Assembly: GCA_009833045.1 (NCBI GenBank)
Contig: WUUP01000009.1
Location: 140,262-204,261, forward strand
Direction: 5' to 3'
Length of the DNA: 64,000 bases
From: Saprospirales bacterium GYS_P2D
Lineage (GTDB): Bacteria > Bacteroidota > Bacteroidia > Chitinophagales > Saprospiraceae
The position numbers were made by a program, and so were the translations under genes. A model generated the notes under the pieces. It saw only the letters and a list, made by a program, of their open reading frames with translations. It was not told where the DNA came from and did no database searches. Position 1 is the first letter of the stretch, and every line of letters begins with the position of its first letter. Positions 56,228-64,000 of the stretch are shown here, piece after piece.

Positions 56228-58690
56228 TTAGTTCTTTGGCACATCTGTGAATATTCCAATATTCTTCAGATAGAGTCCTTTATCTTGTACGTTCGCATCA
56301 CCATTGAGGTCAAAATCCATCAGATAATAGCTACTGTGTTGTCCGTTTTCATCGAGCCACTCTTTGAGGTCGTTTACATTAATATCGACTGGTGATTCTC
56401 CACTGAGATACTGGTCACCATTAGCTGCATACATAGCATAAAGACCAGGAACCACTTCTTTCTGACCATACCCAAATAGTCGAGTGTAAGACTGATTGAC
56501 ACGGAAATCATATGATATCTCTCCATCCACCACTGGCTGTGGCTCTTGCGACATGACTATGAGATGATTTCTATGCTCGATTACTATATAGTATTCCTTA
56601 GTAGGATTGACATAGCAGCAGTCATCTTCCATAAATCGGATAGATCCATCCTCCATAAGCAGACCTGCTCGGGTACATGTAGCATACTCTACGTCCACTC
56701 GCTCACGCAGTGATACAAGGACCCAGTCTACAGACTCGATAGGATAATCTTCATTGTTCTCATCTCTATTTTTAGAGGTATATCCTTTCCCTTCTTCTCC
56801 ATAATAATGCCAAGGCTCATGACCGTACGGCTGTCCAGCATCTGTATACTTACCAAAGAAAGTGGTAGGAATCTGTCCTGGGAGATATCCCAAATTATTC
56901 AGACGCTTATACATCAAACCATTTTCTTCATCAAATGTCCCTTCTAAGAAAACAGCAGTTTCTAATCTACCACAGATAGGCTCACAGTCTCCTTCAAACT
57001 CCAACTCGACCGTGAAAGCACGAGGACAATTTTCAGCATCTGTCACTATGATCTCGTAGATACCTGGAGCGAGGCCAAATTGATTATTAGTAGTAGCACC
57101 ATTGCTCCATTGATATACATATGGGCCAGTCTCTCCTTCGATATTGATGGTGATCTCTCCATCGTCAATACCGCAGGTAGGCTGCTTGACATCTATCGTA
57201 GCTGCATAATCACAAGGAGCAGAAAGTCCTGCATCAATATTCATTATTTGTTGTCCGCTCAACAATTCGAATGTTACAGTCTTACCGGTAATCGGATCGG
57301 CATCACTATCCATCGTCTGATCGAGTACACTGTGTACTGGACTAAACTCATATCCCGCAGGCGGTACAAAGCGTATCTGGTAAATACCTGGAGGAATATT
57401 AGTGAATAAGTAATCACCATCTTCATCTGTAATCGTCGATGCAATGATCTCACCAGATACATCTATTAATTCAATAAAAATATCGGCTAATGCTCCTTCG
57501 TCCTCTTCTTGCATACCGTCACCATCATCCAGCCATACCTTATTCCCTATAGATCCATTACGATAGAATCCACCATCTATACCAAAGTTGATTTCATTCG
57601 CTTCCATTTTTATGATCGGAGAAAAATCCGTGAAGGTGACATCGCTATTGATAGCTGCATCTCCTTTACCAGGAAGGGTAACTTGATAAGTAGCTGGCCT
57701 ACTGAATTTGACATAATAATCACCTGGTATCACCTCATCAAAGAAATATCTACCAAACTGATCCGATAGTGTAGAAGACACATACTCTTTATTTTCATCA
57801 TAGAGCTCTACTAAGATGCCTTCTAATGCAGGCTCATTAGCCTCCTGTAGTCCATTACGATTCATATCCTCCCAGACAAAATCTCCTATCATCGCTAATC
57901 CTACTGCTCCGAAAGTATACACCTCATATTCATCAGGCACCACCTCCACAGTTGAGCTAATAGATCCTTGTACCAGATTTGACACACCTCCATTGAAGCT
58001 GGGCGCACTTTGATCTGGCCGCATGTAGATGATATCAACTTTGGATGGTACTTTGACCCATTCTTGGCCATTCCATCCTACGATGCATAGTTTATTTATA
58101 TCATTAGCAGTGAGTCGAGATAGCTCACTGTCAAAATTCCACGTAAGTGTGATCTCTGTAGGCTTAGTACCATTGATATCCCAATACTCTATATCGCTGA
58201 CAGCATTGAGCAGGGGTTCTTTATTTGATCTACTGAAAGGAGCGTTGCCAGGCAAAGGTGAAAGATCACCTCCAAATACACTGGTCGTCACTGCATTGTT
58301 AGGATCAGTACGATAGTATGCTACTCTCACCTCAGCAGCGCCTCCCGATATTGCTACTGGTCTAAAATATCCATTATCCCCTACTGGAAAGGTAAATGGA
58401 TCTGTCCCATAATATTTAACATATCCATCTACATAATTTTGATTATTTGCCCCTGTCCATCCTGAAGATAGATTAGAAAAACCTAAAAATCCTTTATCAT
58501 TTTCTCTCTCGGTTGCTACGATACCTGGCAGCACTCCATATCCTCCTGTCTGAAAATTGTGATGACCGAATATAACTGACTCTCCGTGCTCATGGATATA
58601 AGTATTACCAAATGAGCTGGACTGCCCTGATAAAGCAATGGTCATCAAGCTTAATAAAAATGTCGATATAAAAGGGTAAAGCTGCTTCAT
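56228..58690 (-). CDS. Secreted protein with SdrD-B-like domains, SprB-like repeat and dockerin-like C-terminus
   Basis: An 820-residue protein with signal peptide (ALSGQSSS). Residues 25-270 are a beta-rich N-terminal region (VDGYVKYYGTDPFTFPVGDN). Two SdrD-B (Cna-B-like) domains follow: IGDFVWEDMNRNGLQEANEP near 280-370, and IGNKVWLDDGDGMQEEDEG near 380-470. A SprB-like unit lies at about 500-570 (QPTCGIDDGEITINIEGE). The C-terminus has DFDLNGDANVQDKGLYLKN, resembling a calcium-binding dockerin-like loop found at the end of many secreted Bacteroidota proteins. Function is probably structural or adhesive. The gene starts 2 bases after the preceding stop. Confidence 0.8.
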   Translation of the reverse strand: MKQLYPFISTFLLSLMTIALSGQSSSFGNTYIHEHGESVIFGHHNFQTGGYGVLPGIVATERENDKGFLGFSNLSSGWTGANNQNYVDGYVKYYGTDPFTFPVGDNGYFRPVAISGGAAEVRVAYYRTDPNNAVTTSVFGGDLSPLPGNAPFSRSNKEPLLNAVSDIEYWDINGTKPTEITLTWNFDSELSRLTANDINKLCIVGWNGQEWVKVPSKVDIIYMRPDQSAPSFNGGVSNLVQGSISSTVEVVPDEYEVYTFGAVGLAMIGDFVWEDMNRNGLQEANEPALEGILVELYDENKEYVSSTLSDQFGRYFFDEVIPGDYYVKFSRPATYQVTLPGKGDAAINSDVTFTDFSPIIKMEANEINFGIDGGFYRNGSIGNKVWLDDGDGMQEEDEGALADIFIELIDVSGEIIASTITDEDGDYLFTNIPPGIYQIRFVPPAGYEFSPVHSVLDQTMDSDADPITGKTVTFELLSGQQIMNIDAGLSAPCDYAATIDVKQPTCGIDDGEITINIEGETGPYVYQWSNGATTNNQFGLAPGIYEIIVTDAENCPRAFTVELEFEGDCEPICGRLETAVFLEGTFDEENGLMYKRLNNLGYLPGQIPTTFFGKYTDAGQPYGHEPWHYYGEEGKGYTSKNRDENNEDYPIESVDWVLVSLRERVDVEYATCTRAGLLMEDGSIRFMEDDCCYVNPTKEYYIVIEHRNHLIVMSQEPQPVVDGEISYDFRVNQSYTRLFGYGQKEVVPGLYAMYAANGDQYLSGESPVDINVNDLKEWLDENGQHSSYYLMDFDLNGDANVQDKGLYLKNIGIFTDVPKN

Positions 58691-58692
58691 GA

Positions 58693-60336
58693 CTAATAGG
58701 AGTTATATCTGATGTGCGGATTAGTATATGCCGTTCTACACATTATACAAAAATTATATACATCGCTCAGCCAATAAGTAGTCGCTGGGCTGACATAAGT
58801 GATTCCATTTACTTGTCCTTGTCCGTTTACCGTGGGAGCACCGCTGCCTGCGAGTCCGTCCTCATCGGGATCATTCACCTGAGCTTCAAATGTATCAAGG
58901 CAGCCATCACCATCAGCATCGAGATCATTATGATTGGCTATACCATCATCATCCGTATCACAATACTCTTGAAAGGCAATAATATCGTCTATGGCCAAAT
59001 CATTGCCCGAACCACCAGGAGCATTATTAATCATCACTATCGTGATAGGATCACCTGTAGGTGGTAAAAAGCTAAACTCTTTAAACTCCCATGCGTCTTG
59101 ATCACCACGAGCATATTGGGCTATATCGCCCGTATCATAAGAAGCTACTACCGAGCCGTTTTGCTCGAAATTCACAGTGACATTGGGTCGTACACGACCG
59201 TTGCCACTACCTATGATATCCAAATTCATGATCCAAAAACTAATCCCGACTCGGCCATTGGGATCTACTGCCCCAATAGGTCTACGATAAAACTCCAATC
59301 CTGCCGTATTATTAGAGTTGAATAGGGCCATCCTACCACTACCAGATGTATGATCACCTATGTTTTGCCATACCGTGCTCGCCCATTGGGCAGAAGACTG
59401 TATGTCATCTAATACCGCATATTCTCCATCATTGACACTTGTATTATTATCAGTCATTGGTCCAGGTTCATATCCATAGTTAGTATAGATCATCGGGGTA
59501 CGGGCTCCCGTCCCAAAGTCCTCATTAAATAAATCTGACCTGAGCAGTGGATCAGTAGCTTGGCAGTTATTTAGTTCGTCTGTATCGAGTATCCCATCAT
59601 TGTCATCATCGAGATCCTCAAAATCACAAATCAAATCACCATCAAAATCAGACTCGCATGCCCATGTAATGTCACTCAATCCTAATCGCTGACTTGATGG
59701 ATTAGGTCTCCGACCACCGAGATCATCCGTACATCTATATCTTATTCTGATACTGGATACAGCAAGGTTATTTGAGCGTATGGTCACATTTCCGTCAGTG
59801 CTATTATTTGGCACAGGCGGTACATTGTTAAAAGCTTCAAAACCATCGAATTGTACTTCATTATCGACCGCTACATAGGATGCATTAGCTATAGTGTACA
59901 TAGCTGGGTCAGAAACAGGATTAACGCTACCATTAAATAATACATCTACACCATCATCCCAATTGCCAAAATCAATATCCATTAAGGTAAACTCTACATT
60001 CGTGACAGGGATGCTGAAATATATATTTAGCTCGATATAATCGTCTGGATCATCTGAACTATTATCAAATCCTAAGGCAAGATTTCCAAATAGAGTTCCT
60101 AATTCATTAGCATCATAAATGACAAAGTCTGCATGTGCCTCATGAGGCACAAATGACCCTCCGTCTGTCACTGTCGTCCAATCAACAGTAACAACCTGAG
60201 GTCCGGCAGAAGTAACGACTGTCCTCGGCAGTGCAGCCCCACTGGCATAACCTAAGGACTCCCACTGGATACCTTGGGCATGAATCTGTGATAGCATGCC
60301 AAGAAAAATCAAGCTAAATAGGTATCTCTTCGTCAT
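58693..60336 (-). CDS. Secreted protein with thrombospondin type 3-like calcium repeats
   Basis: A 547-residue protein with signal peptide (QIHAQG). Residues 20-220 form a beta-rich domain (YIELNIYFSIPVTNVEFTLM). Calcium-binding acidic loops follow in two blocks: DFDGDLICDFEDLDDDNDG near 235, and DTDDDGIANHNDLDADGDG near 470. Between them is a lectin-like or discoidin-like region (GRVGISFWIMNLDI). The C-terminus (NFCIMCRTAYTNPHIRYNSY) is short and shows no standard sorting domain, so the means of surface attachment is unclear. It lies in an operon with three other secreted proteins; role unknown. Confidence 0.75.
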   Translation of the reverse strand: MTKRYLFSLIFLGMLSQIHAQGIQWESLGYASGAALPRTVVTSAGPQVVTVDWTTVTDGGSFVPHEAHADFVIYDANELGTLFGNLALGFDNSSDDPDDYIELNIYFSIPVTNVEFTLMDIDFGNWDDGVDVLFNGSVNPVSDPAMYTIANASYVAVDNEVQFDGFEAFNNVPPVPNNSTDGNVTIRSNNLAVSSIRIRYRCTDDLGGRRPNPSSQRLGLSDITWACESDFDGDLICDFEDLDDDNDGILDTDELNNCQATDPLLRSDLFNEDFGTGARTPMIYTNYGYEPGPMTDNNTSVNDGEYAVLDDIQSSAQWASTVWQNIGDHTSGSGRMALFNSNNTAGLEFYRRPIGAVDPNGRVGISFWIMNLDIIGSGNGRVRPNVTVNFEQNGSVVASYDTGDIAQYARGDQDAWEFKEFSFLPPTGDPITIVMINNAPGGSGNDLAIDDIIAFQEYCDTDDDGIANHNDLDADGDGCLDTFEAQVNDPDEDGLAGSGAPTVNGQGQVNGITYVSPATTYWLSDVYNFCIMCRTAYTNPHIRYNSY

Positions 60337-60362
60337 CTCGTATCAAAAAAGTGTTTATATCC

Positions 60363-63041
60363 TTAGCGCACCATGAACACTACATTAATAAATGTACAGT
60401 TGCCCGGTGGTACTGATATCACGTCATATGTCATGACACCTGTTTCTGATATTGAGACGTTGTCAAATACAGAAGTATCATAGTCCGTCACGTAATAATA
60501 GAGCTCTGACTCACTATAAGTCGGCAGTGCTGCTGGAGCAGTACCATTGCGAGCCATAGGTGAGCCAAATCTGTCAACATATTCTTGGTGAAGATCGAGT
60601 GTTTGATTGTTGCCAGTAGCACTCACATCAATGACTACTGCAGGTGGATAAAATATCTTAGACGATATCATAGTGTTCGTTTCGATGATATCTCCTGCTG
60701 CGGTAGTGGCCAATTGGTATGTACCATTCGTCGCTAAAAAATCTCCATCGCCGTATTCATTGAGTCTGAGCTGACCATCATCTTGCAGGCGCATATATTC
60801 AATAGTATTCACTGATGTCCCTGCAGTAACATTACTGGCTAATTCGAACCCTAAATAAGCCGTATTACCATCAACTGGCGCTACTATACGAGCTGATGAT
60901 CCAGATCCATCTGGCACTCCCCTTACATGATTAAATGTAAGATTAGCATTACCCTGACCATCATTGATAGTCAAGCCAACTGTTCCATCACCTTCATCTC
61001 CAGCAACAATATTTCCGTCTACTTGTAGCCTTTCCGTTGGGCCGTTCGTACCTATACCCACATTATTAGCACTACCATCTATGAAGAGTGTATTAGCGTC
61101 AAAATTTAGATCAAAGCTACCTTGAGTTACCGTTCTATTTCCAGTGAGCGTTTGGTTTTGAGTGCCCAAATGATTGTCGGTAAAGGTACCTCCACCATTT
61201 GATAAGGTCACAACATCACCTGATTGAGAAAAAGTCTGCAACTCATTTGAGCTATCATTGTCATTATCTGCTATGCTAAAGGTTGTATTATTCCCTCCAG
61301 TGATAGTGATCGTACGATTTGTACCTGAGGCTGTGTTTCCTAAATCTTGATTGTCTGTGTTATCTAAGTACGGAGTAAGATTAACTGTCGACGCATCATT
61401 TGTCAAACTAAGTGTATTCCCTGAAAGACTTAAGTCTTGGATTTCATTTGAAGCATCTGCATCCGCATCATTGACATTTAGTGTAATAGTATTCCCTCCT
61501 TCTATACTTATATTACCTGCATTACCATTAGTACTTAGGTTTTGGTCATCACTTCCAATGGATGTTGGGTCCACCTCTATCACATCTCCATCTGCCTCAA
61601 CAGCCAGAAGTGTCGACATAATACCTGTCTGAGCACTTCCTCCATAATCTGATAATCTTAAGGTACCATTATCTACATCTAACTTAGCAGCTGGTACATC
61701 TGTACCGACACCTACGTTACCATCATTACTGAGTACTAATTGATTAGTATTGATCGTCTCTGCATCATCAGAAGCTGTCTCTAAATATAGCTTAGCTCCA
61801 TCCGCATGAAAGTTACTCTGAGTCACCGCTCTGATCTGAGACATGGTAGTCGGAGTCGAAGTATTTGGATTGAATGAAAAATCGAAGAATATTTCGTTGT
61901 TTGCTGCAGTACCCTTGTCATAAAGGGACAATGCTGTATTCGCTCTGACATTTCCTCCGCCTTCTATTACTGCCCATGGTCCCGGAGAAGAAGGATCTCC
62001 ACTGTCAACATGGAGTGCATATTGAGGATTGTTTCTATTAATTCCTACATTTCCGAAAGTGTAGATATTATCCAAAATATCATCTGCTCGAGTACCACCT
62101 ACTTCAAACCAATCACTGTCTTGAAGTCCAGACAAATTTACAGAAGTTGAATTTCCATTTTCTATATCAATCGTAAGTGTCGAGCCTGCCAATGTAGCAC
62201 CTGTTAAATCTTGATTGTCTGTATTATCCAAGTATGGACTCAAGTCAACATCCGTATTGGGATCATTTGAAATGGATAATGTATTACCACTAAGACTCAA
62301 ATCCTGAGCATCGGTATTATCAAGATATGGCGCTAAGTTGATATTAGTTGCTGATCCATTATTAGTCACAGTGAGCGTATTCCCACTAAGATTAAGATCC
62401 TGAATCTCATTAGTACTATCATTATCATTGTCCGCTACATCGATGGTCACTCCACTTCCGCCACTTATATTGACCGGAATCTGTGTACCTGTCTGAGTTC
62501 CGAGACTCAAATCTTGCTCATCTGTATTATCGAGATATGGAGTTAAGTTGATATTAGTCGCTGATCCATTATTAGTCACAGTGAGCGTATTCCCACTGAG
62601 ATTAAGATCCTGAATCTCATTAGTACTATCATTATCATTGTCTGCCACATCGATGGTCACTCCATTTCCACCACTTATATTGACCGGAATTAGTGTGCCT
62701 GTCTGAGTCCCAAGGCTCAAATCTTGCTCATCTGTATTATCGAGATATGGAGTTAGGCTTACCGATTTTGGCAATTCGCCATCTGACTCAATAGAGATAA
62801 ATAACTCATCACCTGTAATATCGAAGCGATCTATGACCTGATCATCCGTATTGTTGATCGGCACTAATTTACCAGTCATGAGTCCGATGTAGAGTATATC
62901 ATTGGTAGTGTCATGATATAGATCTCCACCTGCCGCTGATGACGTGGCGTCGATATTGGCTATTTCAGTCGGCGTATATTGCCGCTGAGCGCTCAAACTA
63001 AGGCTCGCAAAAAGGGCAAATACAAAAATTAAGTATCTCAT
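60363..63041 (-). CDS. Secreted tail-fibre-like repeat protein
   Basis: Start chosen at the ATG at 63041 (892 residues), which leads directly into the signal peptide (SLSLSAQRQ); an ATG ten codons upstream is less likely. The N-terminal half is made of repeats of about 70 residues, or fragments of them, with five copies of PYLDNTD.QDL and several of EIQDLNLSGNTLTVT. The second half carries tail-fibre-type motifs NVGINRNNPQYALHVDSG, NVGVGTDVPAAKLDVDNG and NVGIGTNGPTERLQVDGN, typical of trimeric fibre shafts. No intramolecular chaperone (S74) signature is seen at the end. It is likely a surface fibre or adhesin; there are no phage genes nearby. Confidence 0.82.
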   Translation of the reverse strand: MRYLIFVFALFASLSLSAQRQYTPTEIANIDATSSAAGGDLYHDTTNDILYIGLMTGKLVPINNTDDQVIDRFDITGDELFISIESDGELPKSVSLTPYLDNTDEQDLSLGTQTGTLIPVNISGGNGVTIDVADNDNDSTNEIQDLNLSGNTLTVTNNGSATNINLTPYLDNTDEQDLSLGTQTGTQIPVNISGGSGVTIDVADNDNDSTNEIQDLNLSGNTLTVTNNGSATNINLAPYLDNTDAQDLSLSGNTLSISNDPNTDVDLSPYLDNTDNQDLTGATLAGSTLTIDIENGNSTSVNLSGLQDSDWFEVGGTRADDILDNIYTFGNVGINRNNPQYALHVDSGDPSSPGPWAVIEGGGNVRANTALSLYDKGTAANNEIFFDFSFNPNTSTPTTMSQIRAVTQSNFHADGAKLYLETASDDAETINTNQLVLSNDGNVGVGTDVPAAKLDVDNGTLRLSDYGGSAQTGIMSTLLAVEADGDVIEVDPTSIGSDDQNLSTNGNAGNISIEGGNTITLNVNDADADASNEIQDLSLSGNTLSLTNDASTVNLTPYLDNTDNQDLGNTASGTNRTITITGGNNTTFSIADNDNDSSNELQTFSQSGDVVTLSNGGGTFTDNHLGTQNQTLTGNRTVTQGSFDLNFDANTLFIDGSANNVGIGTNGPTERLQVDGNIVAGDEGDGTVGLTINDGQGNANLTFNHVRGVPDGSGSSARIVAPVDGNTAYLGFELASNVTAGTSVNTIEYMRLQDDGQLRLNEYGDGDFLATNGTYQLATTAAGDIIETNTMISSKIFYPPAVVIDVSATGNNQTLDLHQEYVDRFGSPMARNGTAPAALPTYSESELYYYVTDYDTSVFDNVSISETGVMTYDVISVPPGNCTFINVVFMVR
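62321..62740 (-). repeat. Two near-identical 210-base tandem copies
   Basis: Copies at 62321-62530 and 62531-62740 encode the same 70 residues with few changes, and a third begins at 62741. They lie within the tail-fibre-like gene. Such close similarity points to a recent duplication or gene conversion. Confidence 0.85.
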
Positions 63042-63079
63042 TTTTAGATTTCTTATGCTGTAAAATCTCATCGCTAATC

Positions 63080-64000
63080 TTATTTAAGGCGTTCGATCAA
63101 TAAAGAAGAACCATTAGCCACTGTCTCTATGACACCAAAATTGCTATACCTCCTCCCCTCGACTCGTATAATATCTCCTGAAGAAAGATTTAAAACTTTC
63201 GTAACAGTGACTGTATTCCTGTCAACATCTCGGTTTCTCTGATAAGATGATGAGTATGTACCAGGTGCCGCTGTACCATTCAGAGTAAGGTTAAACTCAG
63301 CTCCAGATCGTGTATTATTAGTCACTGATGTAGTCACTCGGTAGGTCACTCGATATCTACCATCGGTGTTAATGCTGATAGAATTAGCTCCAGCTGTATA
63401 ATCCGCATCTACGATGCCTGGTGTAGCGAAGTTAATATCACTAAATGTGGCTCCAAATACTTGACCTCCTGCTACGTCATATATCTCAGATATGCTATTG
63501 CTACTATAGAGATTGATCACTGTAGGGGAAGCAGATGGATCCTCAGACGTATATGTGTATGTCCCATCACTATTGTCTGTGAGAGTGGTGATTGTCTCAT
63601 TCACATCTACAGGAACTCCATCCTCGTTATTGTAAGTTGCGATTCTATTACCGGCAATAGTATTGGTAACTGTAGTCGTTGTCTCCAAGTCTGCGATATC
63701 TACTGTCACCGTACCGCCATCTTCATCTGTATAGGTGAACTCTTGGCCACTCACATTGATGCTCGTCACAGTCTCATGTACTTTCACCAAGTCCGCCACA
63801 TTTAATACTGTGTCATTGCCATCTTCATCTATATAGGTAATAGTTCCTGCTGTACTATCGATACTGATGCTTGTCAAGGTCTCTAAACCTGTCAAGTCAA
63901 TCGTAAAGTCTGTTCCATTCTCATCTGTATATACTATTGTCTGACCGACTGTATCGATGCTCGTCACGGTCTCTCGGATCACCGAGTCATCGCCATCTTC
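63080..64000 (-). CDS. Secreted repeat protein with C1q-like C-terminus (5' part outside window)
   Basis: The frame is open to the right edge of the window; a GTG at 63982 lies inside a repeat and is not the true start. At least 306 residues are visible. The first 110 or so consist of repeats of about 34 residues: ETVTSIDTVGQTIVYTDENG, TLTSISIDSTAGTITYIDED and ETVTSINVSGQEFTYTDEDG, each followed by a V(D)I(A)DLE-like strand. The last 135 residues look like a C1q/BclA-type trimer head (GRYRVTYRVTTSVTN, EFNLTLNGT, LSSGDIIRVEGR, GSSLLIERL). It is the first visible gene of the secreted-protein operon; the tail-fibre-like gene begins 38 bases after it. Confidence 0.78.
   Translation of the reverse strand, partial: EDGDDSVIRETVTSIDTVGQTIVYTDENGTDFTIDLTGLETLTSISIDSTAGTITYIDEDGNDTVLNVADLVKVHETVTSINVSGQEFTYTDEDGGTVTVDIADLETTTTVTNTIAGNRIATYNNEDGVPVDVNETITTLTDNSDGTYTYTSEDPSASPTVINLYSSNSISEIYDVAGGQVFGATFSDINFATPGIVDADYTAGANSISINTDGRYRVTYRVTTSVTNNTRSGAEFNLTLNGTAAPGTYSSSYQRNRDVDRNTVTVTKVLNLSSGDIIRVEGRRYSNFGVIETVANGSSLLIERLK

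Noticed and set aside
60363..64000. Tail-fibre-like genes as part of a prophage
   Set aside because: No capsid, terminase, portal, lysis or integrase genes are near, and the proteins have signal peptides.

Overview
The window looks like a chromosomal segment of a marine, polysaccharide-degrading Bacteroidota, plausibly in or near the Saprospiria. The evidence is a SusC/SusD pair, many lipoproteins with a Cys-terminated signal peptide, S1-family sulfatases, a giant adhesin ending in a gliding-motility/type IX secretion C-terminal domain, a Bacteroidota-type putative porin, and a promoter of the TTTG-N19-TAnnTTTG kind. Placement below phylum is inference.

Layout. (1) 2-6596, plus strand: the tail of a pectin (rhamnogalacturonan) locus with a GH106-like C-terminus, an (alpha/alpha)6 glycosidase-like lipoprotein, GH105, a GH43-fold protein and a PL11 lyase. 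The last three overlap by ATGA. (2) 6736-10833, plus strand: a small DUF5522 protein, a helical-backbone metal receptor gene broken by a frameshift and a stop, a double-thioredoxin lipoprotein and an esterase-like lipoprotein. (3) 10976-36549, minus strand: a large sulfated-galactan locus with FG-GAP/ASPIC protein, three sulfatases, sugar MFS transporter, clan GH-A glycosidase, GH127, SusD, SusC, a four-gene catabolic cassette (aldolase, DgoK, aldehyde dehydrogenase, enolase-superfamily enzyme), an AraC regulator, GalT and GalK. (4) 36805-44269: DUF1508 protein, tRNA-Ala(GGC), a large PVC-type cytochrome lipoprotein, PriA and a histone-deacetylase-family protein. (5) 44385-51782: a 2465-residue adhesin with about 19 tandem domains of about 75 residues. 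(6) 51946-56143: LysS, FabI and a putative porin. (7) 56228-64000, minus strand: an operon of four secreted repeat proteins, the first running off the window.

How the genes may work together. In region 3, SusCD would import sulfated galactan oligosaccharides, the sulfatases would remove sulfate, and the GH127 and clan-A enzymes would release galactose and possibly 3,6-anhydro-D-galactose. The aldehyde dehydrogenase, enolase-superfamily enzyme, kinase and aldolase match the order of reactions known for 3,6-anhydro-D-galactose catabolism in carrageenan degraders (ending in pyruvate and glyceraldehyde-3-phosphate), while GalK/GalT take galactose. The main new observation is a shared motif of direct repeats (core GGGTAANNTAGTG, 18-20 bp apart) upstream of GH127, susC and the enolase-family gene, with a single copy upstream of the araC gene itself. 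It is a candidate operator set for one regulon. The polysaccharide identity and the operator role are inferred.

No CRISPR array, insertion sequence, rRNA or phage was seen. No gene-free stretch exceeds 300 bases; the longest (28792-29076) holds the susC operator.
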